10,021 nt of DNA from a bacterium (GTDB lineage: Bacteria; Krumholzibacteriota; Krumholzibacteria; LZORAL124-64-63): NCBI GenBank assembly GCA_003646045.1, contig QNDV01000053.1, positions 1 through 10,021 of the forward strand. Reading direction: 5' to 3'. The notes beneath the pieces were generated by a model. That model worked only from the letters and a program-made list of their open reading frames with translations. It had not been told where the DNA came from and made no database searches. This document shows, piece after piece, positions 1 to 6,333 of the stretch (position 1 is the stretch's first letter; each line of letters begins with the position of its first letter). Both the position numbers and the translations under genes were made by a program.

Positions 1-118
1 CCCAGGGCGCGTCCCGCCTGCCGCACCAGCAGGGGCGCGAAGAAGGCACCGCGGATATCCTGCTCGAGAGCGCCTTCTTCGCGCCCCTGCTGGTGCGGCA
101 GGCGGGACGCGCCCTGGG
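1..118. repeat. Perfect 47-bp inverted repeat at window edge
   Basis: Bases 1-47 are the exact reverse complement of bases 72-118, with a 24-base spacer (48-71). The right arm encodes well-conserved PheT residues (AFFAPLLVRQAGRALG). The left arm, read in the same frame, gives a glutamine/arginine-rich string unlike PheT. A perfect hairpin that ends at base 1 and lies within a coding gene is typical of a fold-back chimera or misassembly at a contig end. A natural palindrome is possible but unlikely. Confidence 0.95.
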
Positions 119-1526
119 ACTGGCCAGCGAGTCGAGTTATCGCTTCGAGCGGGGTGCCGACTGGGACATGGTGGAGCGGGCCGCCCGACGTGCCCTGAGC
201 CTTTTCGAGGAACTGGCGGACGCCCACGTGATATCCGACTGGACGGACCGTTTCGATCCCGACCGCCGGCCACCGGCGGCGGTACCCTTGCGCCTGTGGC
301 AGGTCAATCGGCTGCTCGGCACGAGTATCACGACGGACGAGGCCGCCCAACTGCTCCAGTCCCTGGGTCTGACTGTTCAGCCCATGGGCAATCCCCAATC
401 CAGCAAACCCAGTGCGGTCAACATGATGGTCGAGGTACCGACCTTCAGGCGGGATATCCTGGCCGAAGCGGATCTCATCGAGGAACTGGCCCGTCGCTGG
501 GGCCTGGACAAACTGAGCAGCGATGGTGGTTTTCGTGTGCCCGGTGGCGGACGTCGCCAGACCAGGCACGTGGTCCTTGATCGCTGCCGCTCCTGGCTGG
601 CCGCTCACGGCTTCCACGAGGTGATTACTTCCACCTTCCAGCTGCCCGGTGAACTCGATGGCCTGCAACTGGCCGAGGACGACCCGCGGCGGCGGGTACT
701 GACCGTACTCGATCCCCATCATGGCGGTGAGACCACCCTGCGCACCTGTCTGCTGCCGTCCCTGCTGGATGTGGCCCGCCGCAATCTGAACGCCGGAGCC
801 GAGGCGCCACTGCTCTTTTTCCAGATCAACCGCGCCTATCGTCCTGGCGCCCGGAAAGTGGCGCCGGATGACCGGCAGGACGACAAACTCCTGCCGGGGG
901 AGCCGGAGTTCCTCCAGGTAGGCATCGCAGGCGAAGAGGGCTACGGATACGACGAGGTACCCCTGGACCTGCTCCAGATCAAGGGGACGCTGGAAGCCCT
1001 CTCGGAACGGTTGCGCATTTCGCTGACCCTCGAGCCAGGCGGAGACGAGGCCTGGTTGCTGCCGGGAGGACAGTGGCGTGTACTCGATGGGCAGGGTCAT
1101 CAAGTGGGCACCGCGGGCCGGGTACGCCCCGAGGTCCTGGCGGCCAAAGATCTGGATTGTCCCTTGTCCGTGGCCGAAATCGAGCTGACCGCACTTGATC
1201 TTACTCCGGTACCGCTTCGCTACGAGGACTTTGCCCGCTTCCCCGCCGTCAAACGGGACCTGTCCCTGCTGGTGCCGGAAGGAGTGACATTCGGTGAGGT
1301 TTCGGCCGTGGTCAGGGATACGGCTGGAGCACTCCTGGAGAACGTGGAACTCTTTGATATCTATCGGGGAAAGGGCGTTCCGGAGGGCCGGGGGGCCTAT
1401 GGAATTCGCTTGAAGTTCCGTTCGGACAAGGGTAACTTGAAAGGCAGGACGGTGGACGGGGCCATTGCGCGGTGCGTAGAGGCGTTGACAGACCGTCTGA
1501 AGATCGAGCATCGAACACAGGACTGA
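3..1526 (+). CDS. pheT: Phenylalanine--tRNA ligase beta subunit (5'-truncated)
   Basis: This is the beta chain of cytoplasmic alpha2-beta2 PheRS, which charges tRNA-Phe with phenylalanine. The gene runs in from outside the window, so roughly 490 of the usual ~800 residues are visible. The ILLESAFFAP segment (from base 57) and the SSYRFERGAD segment match the end of the B3/4 region. A B5 domain follows at about 276-510, with the hallmark VPTFRRDILAEADLIEE. The catalytic-like core starts near GFHEVITSTF (609) and includes LRTCLLPSLL. The C-terminal FDX-ACB anticodon-binding domain lies at about 1215-1512 (FPAVKRDLSLLVPEG, then ELFDIYRGKGVPEG). The frame is open from base 3, but bases 1-47 are an inverted copy of 72-118 and translate to sequence unlike PheT, so trustworthy coding probably begins near base 48. 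An internal GTG at 93 is not the real start. pheS is expected just upstream. Confidence 0.96.
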   Translation, partial: QGASRLPHQQGREEGTADILLESAFFAPLLVRQAGRALGLASESSYRFERGADWDMVERAARRALSLFEELADAHVISDWTDRFDPDRRPPAAVPLRLWQVNRLLGTSITTDEAAQLLQSLGLTVQPMGNPQSSKPSAVNMMVEVPTFRRDILAEADLIEELARRWGLDKLSSDGGFRVPGGGRRQTRHVVLDRCRSWLAAHGFHEVITSTFQLPGELDGLQLAEDDPRRRVLTVLDPHHGGETTLRTCLLPSLLDVARRNLNAGAEAPLLFFQINRAYRPGARKVAPDDRQDDKLLPGEPEFLQVGIAGEEGYGYDEVPLDLLQIKGTLEALSERLRISLTLEPGGDEAWLLPGGQWRVLDGQGHQVGTAGRVRPEVLAAKDLDCPLSVAEIELTALDLTPVPLRYEDFARFPAVKRDLSLLVPEGVTFGEVSAVVRDTAGALLENVELFDIYRGKGVPEGRGAYGIRLKFRSDKGNLKGRTVDGAIARCVEALTDRLKIEHRTQD

Positions 1527-1576
1527 CATCGGTCCGTCGCATCAGGCACCGGGATCAGGGAAGAGAGCGGTAAGCC

Positions 1577-1846
1577 ATGGACAACAACCTCAATGCGTTA
1601 GAGGCCAAGGTTCTCGAAGCAGTCGAACTCATCAAGAGTCTACGCAGTGAGAATCAACGCTTGGACGAGCGATGCGGCGATCTGGCCGCCCAGGTCCAGG
1701 AGCTCGAAGAGCGCAAGCAGAGACTGGAGCAAGAACTTGCCGAAATCGGCCAGCAGGCCGCTGACAGCGAGATGTACGAGGCGAAGCGGAAGGAAGTCGA
1801 GGACAAGGTCGGAGGGCTACTGGCACAGCTGGAAGCTCTCGGTTAA
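1577..1846 (+). CDS. Small coiled-coil protein, ZapB-like cell division factor
   Basis: This 89-residue protein is almost entirely predicted coiled coil. It has heptad-like leucines, abundant Glu/Lys/Arg/Gln, no cysteine-rich site apart from one Cys, and no membrane segment. The opening LEAKVLEAVELIKSLRSEN resembles ZapB, a ~80-residue coiled coil that binds ZapA and stabilises the FtsZ ring. The C-terminal EVEDKVGGLLAQLEALG is a second amphipathic helix of the kind seen in such proteins. It starts at ATG 1577, 50 bases after pheT, behind a purine-rich stretch (GGGAAGAGAG). zapA follows directly, which is the strongest support for a divisome role. Coiled coils give weak homology signals, so the ZapB name rests on size, composition and neighbour rather than a unique motif. 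Confidence 0.72.
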   Translation: MDNNLNALEAKVLEAVELIKSLRSENQRLDERCGDLAAQVQELEERKQRLEQELAEIGQQAADSEMYEAKRKEVEDKVGGLLAQLEALG

Positions 1847-1918
1847 CGGGACCGGGGCACACGGCCGCAGGTCGTGGGCAGCCGGGATTCTCCTCCAGGG
1901 TACGGAAAGCGGTCCGAG

Positions 1919-2248
1919 GTGCAAGCTGAAAGCGTAACAGTCACGATATTCGGACGGGAATACACCCTCAAGGGTGATGCCGACCCGGATTACGTGCGCC
2001 GAGTAGCGGCATTCGTCGACCAGCGCATGGGCGAGGTCGCCAAGAGTTCCGCCGTTGCCTCAACCGCCAAGGTCGCCATTCTGGCGGCCGTCAATATTGC
2101 CGACGAACTCCTGCGTGAACAGCAGAATCGGCTCGAAGCCGTGGCGACGCTGGAAGACAGATCAGTCCAGATCGCAGGACTTCTGGCCCAGGAAGTCGGT
2201 GACGAAGTGCCCCGTGGAAACGGTGGTGATTCCCTGCCCGGCACGTGA
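1919..2248 (+). CDS. zapA: Cell division protein ZapA
   Basis: ZapA is a small cytoplasmic protein that cross-links FtsZ protofilaments at the division ring. The N-terminal VTVTIFGREYTLKGDADPDYV followed by VRRVAAFVDQRM is the family signature of a beta hairpin with IxGxxY and then helix 1. The AKVAILAAVNIADELL segment is the conserved central helix, followed by a coiled-coil tail (REQQNRLEAVATLEDR). The frame is also open from GTG 1874, but that would add 15 unlike residues (MGSRDSPPGYGK...). GTG 1919 puts the conserved strand at residue 6, as in the family, and has GGAAAG about 9 bases upstream, so it is preferred. The length is then 109 residues, normal for ZapA. It lies 72 bases after the ZapB-like gene and directly before the probable 6S RNA gene. 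Confidence 0.9.
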   Translation: MQAESVTVTIFGREYTLKGDADPDYVRRVAAFVDQRMGEVAKSSAVASTAKVAILAAVNIADELLREQQNRLEAVATLEDRSVQIAGLLAQEVGDEVPRGNGGDSLPGT

Positions 2249-2430
2249 TGTGTCGTACAAGTGAGCCAACACTTCACGCAAGGGACTCCGGAGTTTCCGG
2301 ACAATGGTCGCGCCCTCAGGGGAAGACCGGAGGACGGAATAGGAGACCCACCTGAGGCAACACGGTTCAGTTGCTTCCGACGCACACGACCGGGCGGGGT
2401 GAACCATCCTCCCGCCACCACGACACGCCT
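2246..2430 (+). ncRNA. ssrS: Probable 6S RNA
   Basis: The 220 bases between zapA and rny hold no credible gene, yet show nested pairing. GTGTCGT (2250-2256) pairs with ACGACAC (2420-2426), flanked by partial pairing to about 2241/2432. GGTCG (2306-2310) pairs with CGACC (2387-2391). CCTCAGG (2314-2320) pairs exactly with CCTGAGG (2351-2357). Small hairpins AAGTG/CACTT (2259-2274) and TCCGG/CCGGA (2287-2301) sit on the 5' side. The result is a rod of about 185 nt with large internal bubbles, the shape and size of 6S RNA, which mimics an open promoter and sequesters housekeeping RNA polymerase. zapA-ssrS adjacency is well established in gammaproteobacteria. Strand and ends are inferred from the pairing and the zapA context. 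No clear promoter or T-tailed terminator is visible. It could instead be a structured rny leader. Confidence 0.55.
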
Positions 2431-2468
2431 GCCCAAGCCTCCGGATATAAGAACCGAAGGGAGCCGTC

Positions 2469-4028
2469 ATGCCGCAACTAGAGGCGTACATCTACGCCCC
2501 GGCCGCGGTTTTTTTGTTTGGCCTGGGTTGGTTTATACAACAATGGCAGGCCCGGGCACGATCGGGTCGGGAACGCCAGACCCGGGAATTGGAAGAGCGG
2601 GAGGCCCACGACAAGGCCATACGCCTGGTACAGGACGCCAGGCTGGAGGCCAAGGAGGAATTCTTCACGGCCCGACAGCGCTTTGAAAAGGAGACCGAGC
2701 AGATCCGCAGCGAAAATCGTCGACGCGTAGAGAATCTGGATGTACGCGAGGGCAATCTGGACAAGAAGGTAGCCTTCATTGACCAGAAGGAGGAGCGCCT
2801 CGACCGACAGGACGAGGATATGCGCTCGAAGCTGGCCGAGATCTCGGTCTCCGAGGACAAGATCGCCGGTATGCTCACGGAGCAGCGACAGGTCCTGGAG
2901 GAGGTCGCGGGAATGTCGGCGGAGAATGCGCGACGGCAGCTCATGGAGGAAATGGTGAGCGATGCCCGCCTGGCCGCAGCCAAGAGCATCCAGCAGATAC
3001 GTGAGGAAACCGAGCGAACAGCCAAGCGCGAAGCCATGAAGATCATCAGCCTGGCCGTCCAACGCTACGCATCGGAGCATGTGGCGGAGAGTACGGTTTC
3101 GGTCGTGGATCTGCCCAGCGTCGACATGAAAGGCCGGATCATCGGCCGTGAGGGTCGGAACATCCGGGCTTTCGAACAGGCCACCGGAGTGGACGTCATC
3201 ATCGACGATACCCCCGGGGCAGTGCTCGTGTCCGGCTTCGATCCGGTTCGGCGGGAGGTAGCCCGCCAATCCCTTGCCATTCTGGTCGGTGACGGGCGCA
3301 TCCACCCGGCGCGGATCGAGGAGATCGTCGAGAAGACGGCCCGGGAGATGGACGCCAGGATCCGCGAAATCGGTGAGCAGACCTGTTTGGAGTTGGGCCT
3401 GCAGAATGTGGCGTCGGATCTGTATCCATACATCGGACGCCTCAATTACCGCACCTCGTACGGACAAAACCTGCTGAAGCATTCCCTGGAAGTGGCGGCA
3501 GTGGCGGCGGTGGTGGCCAGCGAACTGGGACTGGATCCACGCCTGGCCCGGCGCTGCGGTTTTCTGCACGATATAGGCAAGGCCGCCAGCCACGAGGTCG
3601 AAGGGCCCCACGCCCTGATCGGCGCGAGAATGTGCCGCAAGTTCGGCGAGGACGAAGCGGTGATCAACGCCGTGGAGGGGCACCACCAGGATGTGGAGCC
3701 AACCACCCCGTATACCTTCATCACCGCGGCCGCCGACGCCATATCGGCATCGCGACCGGGGGCCCGGCGCGAGAGTCTGGAGACCTATGTCCAGCGACTC
3801 GAGAACCTGGAGCAGATAGCAGAAGCCTTCGACGGCGTAGAGAAGTCGTACGCCATCCAGGCCGGACGCGAGATCCGGGTACTCGTTGATCACGGCCGTG
3901 TCTCGGATGCGGAAGCGGCCGTCCTGGCCGAGGAAGTATCCCGGCGTATCGAAGGTGAACTGGAATACCCGGGACAAATAAAGGTCATGGTGATCCGCGA
4001 GACGCGGGCTACGGCCTACGCACGTTAG
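2469..4028 (+). CDS. rny: Ribonuclease Y
   Basis: RNase Y is a membrane-anchored endoribonuclease that starts mRNA decay and processing, taking the role RNase E has elsewhere. At 519 residues it has the family's usual length and full domain order. An N-terminal membrane anchor (residues ~7-25, YIYAPAAVFLFGLGWFIQQW) is followed by a long charged coiled coil (~30-200). A KH RNA-binding domain has GRIIGREGRN (GREG from residue 226) and IIDDTPGAVLVSGFDPVRR. An HD metal-dependent domain has HSLEVA, the catalytic pair H367-D368 in FLHDIGKA, and EGHH with H405/H406. The C-terminal DHGRVSDAEA and PGQIKVMVIRE segments are also typical. ATG 2469 has AAGGGAG five bases upstream. folD follows after 16 bases. 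An ATATAA at 2445-2450 just upstream lacks a recognisable -35 partner. Confidence 0.97.
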   Translation: MPQLEAYIYAPAAVFLFGLGWFIQQWQARARSGRERQTRELEEREAHDKAIRLVQDARLEAKEEFFTARQRFEKETEQIRSENRRRVENLDVREGNLDKKVAFIDQKEERLDRQDEDMRSKLAEISVSEDKIAGMLTEQRQVLEEVAGMSAENARRQLMEEMVSDARLAAAKSIQQIREETERTAKREAMKIISLAVQRYASEHVAESTVSVVDLPSVDMKGRIIGREGRNIRAFEQATGVDVIIDDTPGAVLVSGFDPVRREVARQSLAILVGDGRIHPARIEEIVEKTAREMDARIREIGEQTCLELGLQNVASDLYPYIGRLNYRTSYGQNLLKHSLEVAAVAAVVASELGLDPRLARRCGFLHDIGKAASHEVEGPHALIGARMCRKFGEDEAVINAVEGHHQDVEPTTPYTFITAAADAISASRPGARRESLETYVQRLENLEQIAEAFDGVEKSYAIQAGREIRVLVDHGRVSDAEAAVLAEEVSRRIEGELEYPGQIKVMVIRETRATAYAR

Positions 4029-4031
4029 CAC

Positions 4032-4036
4032 GGAGG
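4032..4036 (+). promoter_or_regulatory. Shine-Dalgarno site fixing the folD TTG start
   Basis: GGAGG lies eight bases before TTG 4045, in the 16-base gap after rny. No ATG or GTG in the folD frame gives both good spacing and the conserved N-terminus, so this site supports initiation at the rare TTG codon. Confidence 0.75.
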
Positions 4037-4044
4037 AAACAGGG

Positions 4045-4932
4045 TTGGAGACCAGACTTCTCAAGGGCATTGCCGTCCGCGATATCGTGTTCGCGGACCT
4101 CAAGGAAAAGGTAGCCGCAGCACCGCGGCGCCCCGGACTCGCGGTGCTGCTGGTGGGGGACGATCCCGCGTCGGCAGTCTATGTGCGCCACAAGGGCAAG
4201 GGCTGCGATACGGTGGGCTACCATCATGTCACCCACGAACTGCCGGCGGATACGCCCCAGTTCCGGGTGATCGAGCTCATCGAGACACTCAATGCCGACG
4301 ACGCCATCGACGGTATCCTGGTCCAGTTACCCCTGCCTGCCGGTCTGGACGAGGAAGCGGTATTGCTGGCGGTGGATCCGCACAAGGACGTGGACGGGTT
4401 CCATCCGGAGAACCTGGGACGGCTGGTGGCGGGGCACCCACGCTTCGTACCCTGCACACCCAAGGGCATCCTGCGCATGCTGGCCCACTACGATCTGCCC
4501 ACCGCGGGCCGGAACGTAGCAGTGGTGGGCCGCAGTGTCATCGTGGGGCGTCCCATGGCGCTGCTTTTGAGCCTCAAGGGGGCGATGGGTGATGCGACGG
4601 TGACCTTGTGCCATTCGCGGACCCGGGATCTGGCCGGGACCACGTCACGGGCGGATATTGTCATCGCGGCCATGGGTGTACCGCGCTTCCTGGGTGCTGA
4701 GCATATCGCCGCCGGGGCGGTGGTGGTGGACGTGGGCATCAACCGCATCGCGGATCCCACCCATCCCAAGGGCACGCGCCTGGTGGGGGACGTGGACGCG
4801 GCCGCTGTCAAGGGTCGGGCGGCGGCTCTGACACCCGTACCTGGCGGGGTTGGTCCCATGACCATAGCCATGCTGCTGGAGAACACCTGGGAAGCCATGG
4901 TGGCTCGGGAGGGGCTCGATGGAGGCGTCTGA
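4045..4932 (+). CDS. folD: Bifunctional methylene-THF dehydrogenase / methenyl-THF cyclohydrolase
   Basis: FolD interconverts 5,10-methylene-, 5,10-methenyl- and 10-formyl-tetrahydrofolate in the cytoplasm using NADP, feeding purine and formyl-Met synthesis. The 295-residue length is normal. The catalytic Tyr/Lys pair is present as YVRHK (Y46, K50). DGILVQLPLP, DVDGFHPENLGRL and PCTPKGI (~136-142) follow. The Rossmann segment has VVGRSVIVGRPMA, and the C-terminus has VVVDVGINR, LVGDVD and the diagnostic PVPGGVGPMTIAMLLENT. The start is TTG 4045, chosen for its GGAGG site and because METRLLKGIAV aligns with FolD N-termini. The last 14 bases overlap the start of ispA, so the two are likely translationally coupled. 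Confidence 0.97.
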   Translation: METRLLKGIAVRDIVFADLKEKVAAAPRRPGLAVLLVGDDPASAVYVRHKGKGCDTVGYHHVTHELPADTPQFRVIELIETLNADDAIDGILVQLPLPAGLDEEAVLLAVDPHKDVDGFHPENLGRLVAGHPRFVPCTPKGILRMLAHYDLPTAGRNVAVVGRSVIVGRPMALLLSLKGAMGDATVTLCHSRTRDLAGTTSRADIVIAAMGVPRFLGAEHIAAGAVVVDVGINRIADPTHPKGTRLVGDVDAAAVKGRAAALTPVPGGVGPMTIAMLLENTWEAMVAREGLDGGV

Positions 4933-5827
4933 ACTCTCATCCAGCATGGCAGAGGGGATGGGGGAGGTGGACCGCGAGCTGAGGCTGACGTTGCGGGCGC
5001 AGAAAGGTGTGCCGAAGCGCCTGGCGCAGGCCATGGCCCACAGTGTCCTGGGCGGCGGCAAGCGCCTGCGACCGCTGCTCATGCTCTGGGCGTACGAAGC
5101 AATGGGTGGTGGCAGGCGTGCGCCGGTAAACCGCTCCGCAGTAATGCGTGCCGCCTGCAGCCTCGAGATGCTTCATACCTATTCCCTGATCCACGACGAC
5201 CTGCCGGCCATGGACGACGACGTGTTGCGACGGGGGCGCCCCACCTGTCATGTGGCCTATGACGAAGCCACCGCTATTCTGGCGGGAGACGCCCTGCACG
5301 CCCTGGCCTTCGGTCTGCTGGCGGATGCCGGTGGACGCCTGGGCTGTGATCTGGTGGCCCGGGTGGTGGCGGCCGTGGGACCGGCGGGTATGGTGGGAGG
5401 CCAACAGGACGACCTGGAAGCCGAGGGCATTGAGGTGACTGCGGCGCTGGTGCGGCGCATCCATCTACGCAAGACCGCCCGGCTTATCGCCGTTTCCCTG
5501 ACCGGGGGGGCCTTGCTGGCGGGAGCGCCGCGACACCGCCAGGAAGCCGTGGAGGACGCAGGCATCGATCTCGGCCTGGCTTTCCAGGGCGCCGACGATA
5601 TCCTGGATCTCACCGCCACCGAGGATCAACTGGGTAAGAGCGTGGGCAAGGACGAGGCCAGCGGCAAGGCGACCTGGGTGCGGGTCGAGGGCCTGGAAAA
5701 GGCCCGGGACCGAACGCGCCGGTACGGTCGACGGGGCCTGCGCAAACTGGATGCCGCCTTGCCGGCGGGGCCGCACCGGGATCGGTTGTTGGCGCTGGGG
5801 AGCATGATGTGGAACCGGGACCATTGA
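4919..5827 (+). CDS. ispA: Trans-prenyl diphosphate synthase (farnesyl/geranylgeranyl type)
   Basis: This enzyme condenses isopentenyl diphosphate with allylic diphosphates to make C15 or C20 prenyl diphosphates for quinones, undecaprenyl carriers or carotenoids. The 302-residue length fits IspA-type enzymes. GGGKRLRP lies at ~45-52. The first aspartate-rich motif is DDLPAMDDD (D93, D94, D99), followed by RRGRPTCH and AILAGDALHALAF. The second is FQGADDILD (D226, D227, D230), followed by LGKSVGKDEASGKATWV. All Mg-diphosphate ligands are present. The residues just before the first motif (TYSLIH) match E. coli IspA, but product length cannot be read with certainty, so FPP versus GGPP is open. 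ATG 4919 has a GGGAGGGG site and overlaps folD by 14 bases. An in-frame ATG at 4946 is less well placed. The neighbouring DUF212 gene and dxs place it in isoprenoid synthesis. Confidence 0.93.
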   Translation: MEASELSSSMAEGMGEVDRELRLTLRAQKGVPKRLAQAMAHSVLGGGKRLRPLLMLWAYEAMGGGRRAPVNRSAVMRAACSLEMLHTYSLIHDDLPAMDDDVLRRGRPTCHVAYDEATAILAGDALHALAFGLLADAGGRLGCDLVARVVAAVGPAGMVGGQQDDLEAEGIEVTAALVRRIHLRKTARLIAVSLTGGALLAGAPRHRQEAVEDAGIDLGLAFQGADDILDLTATEDQLGKSVGKDEASGKATWVRVEGLEKARDRTRRYGRRGLRKLDAALPAGPHRDRLLALGSMMWNRDH

Positions 5828-5831
5828 AGTC

Positions 5832-6284
5832 ATGAGTGGCTACGCTACCTGGCCTATTTGGCTCATCGTCTTTGTCTGTGGTCTGCTGGCCCAGTTACTC
5901 AAGGCAGTAGTCTATTCCCTGAGTGCGAGAAGGCCGCTGCCCGAAGCCCTGTTCCAGGGGCGCGGCGTACCCAGTCTGCCAGGCGTGGTGTGCGGCTGTT
6001 TGCTCAGTTCGGCGATACTCAGATCGGGTTGGCAATCGTCGGAGACCTCGTTCGCCGTGGTCATGGGAGTCATCGTGATCCACGACACGGTGAAGCTGAG
6101 CGGTCTGGCCGAAAGGCAGCGACGGGCGGTGCTGAGGCTGCAGACGAGCATCGCCCAGACATCACCTGCCCGACGGCAGGTGGCTGAGTTGCTGGATCCG
6201 CGCTCCCACCACCCTGCGCATGTGGCGGTGGGGGTGGTCCTGGGGGGCCTGTTCTCGCTGGCGTTCGCGGCGGGGCCGCGTTAG
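5832..6284 (+). CDS. DUF212 / divergent PAP2 family membrane protein
   Basis: This 150-residue membrane protein resembles the DUF212 ('divergent PAP2', YuiD-like) family. It has an N-terminal TM helix (~6-27, IWLIVFVCGLLAQLLKAVVY), central hydrophobic stretches (~52-85) and a C-terminal TM (~130-147). The layout matches the family: G-x-PS (P47-S48), then SSETSFAVVMGVIVIHDTVKL with the conserved Asp (D85), then HHPAHVAVGVVLGG near the end, equivalent to the family's GHxPxEVxxGxxxG (H127). The first motif normally reads PSSHS or PSAHS. Here it is PSLPG, so the histidine is absent. The family's activity is not established; a role with prenyl or lipid phosphates is inferred from remote PAP2 likeness and its place between ispA and dxs. 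It starts four bases after ispA without an obvious Shine-Dalgarno site, suggesting coupling. Confidence 0.75.
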   Translation: MSGYATWPIWLIVFVCGLLAQLLKAVVYSLSARRPLPEALFQGRGVPSLPGVVCGCLLSSAILRSGWQSSETSFAVVMGVIVIHDTVKLSGLAERQRRAVLRLQTSIAQTSPARRQVAELLDPRSHHPAHVAVGVVLGGLFSLAFAAGPR

Positions 6285-6291
6285 TCTTCTA

Positions 6292-6321
6292 CGGCGGCGC
6301 GCCACCCCGGCTCGGCCGCCG
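6292..6321 (+). other. GC-rich hairpin just before the dxs ribosome site
   Basis: CGGCGGC (6292-6298) pairs perfectly with GCCGCCG (6315-6321), leaving a 16-base loop, and ends directly against the AAAGGG at 6322-6327. There is no T-run, so it is not an intrinsic terminator. It could tune dxs translation or be chance in GC-rich DNA. Confidence 0.35.
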
Positions 6322-6333
6322 AAAGGGATGTGC

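Noticed and set aside
1874..1918. Longer zapA start at GTG 1874
   Set aside because: It adds 15 residues absent from the family, whereas GTG 1919 has a better-placed ribosome site.
2393..2416. GGCGGG/CCCGCC hairpin as terminator of the 6S-like RNA
   Set aside because: No T-run follows, and it competes with the alternative GGTTCA/TGAACC pairing (2364-2369/2400-2405). It is probably part of the RNA fold.
2445..2451. ATATAAG as a -10 promoter box for rny
   Set aside because: No -35-like hexamer at the right distance (2423-2428 is ACACGC), and the leader would be only about a dozen bases. Not enough to call a promoter.
2497..2516. GC-rich stretch followed by seven T near the start of rny, like an intrinsic terminator
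   Set aside because: The GC part (CGGCCG/CCGCGG palindromes) leaves no room for a hairpin loop, and the T-run simply encodes Val-Phe-Leu-Phe of the membrane anchor.
2261..2686. A 141-codon plus-strand frame spanning the zapA-rny gap
   Set aside because: It overlaps rny in another frame, is low-complexity (Gly/Pro/Arg-rich) and competes with the structured RNA. No ribosome site or family resemblance.
2478..4103. A 541-codon open frame on the minus strand opposite rny
   Set aside because: It lies antisense to an unmistakable rny gene, has a composition set by rny codon bias, and shows no recognisable domain. Long antisense frames are common in GC-rich genes.
6220..6333. Upstream extension of dxs by 38 codons, overlapping the DUF212 gene
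   Set aside because: The extra residues are Trp/Arg-rich and unlike Dxs. ATG 6334 has a proper ribosome site and the conserved N-terminus.
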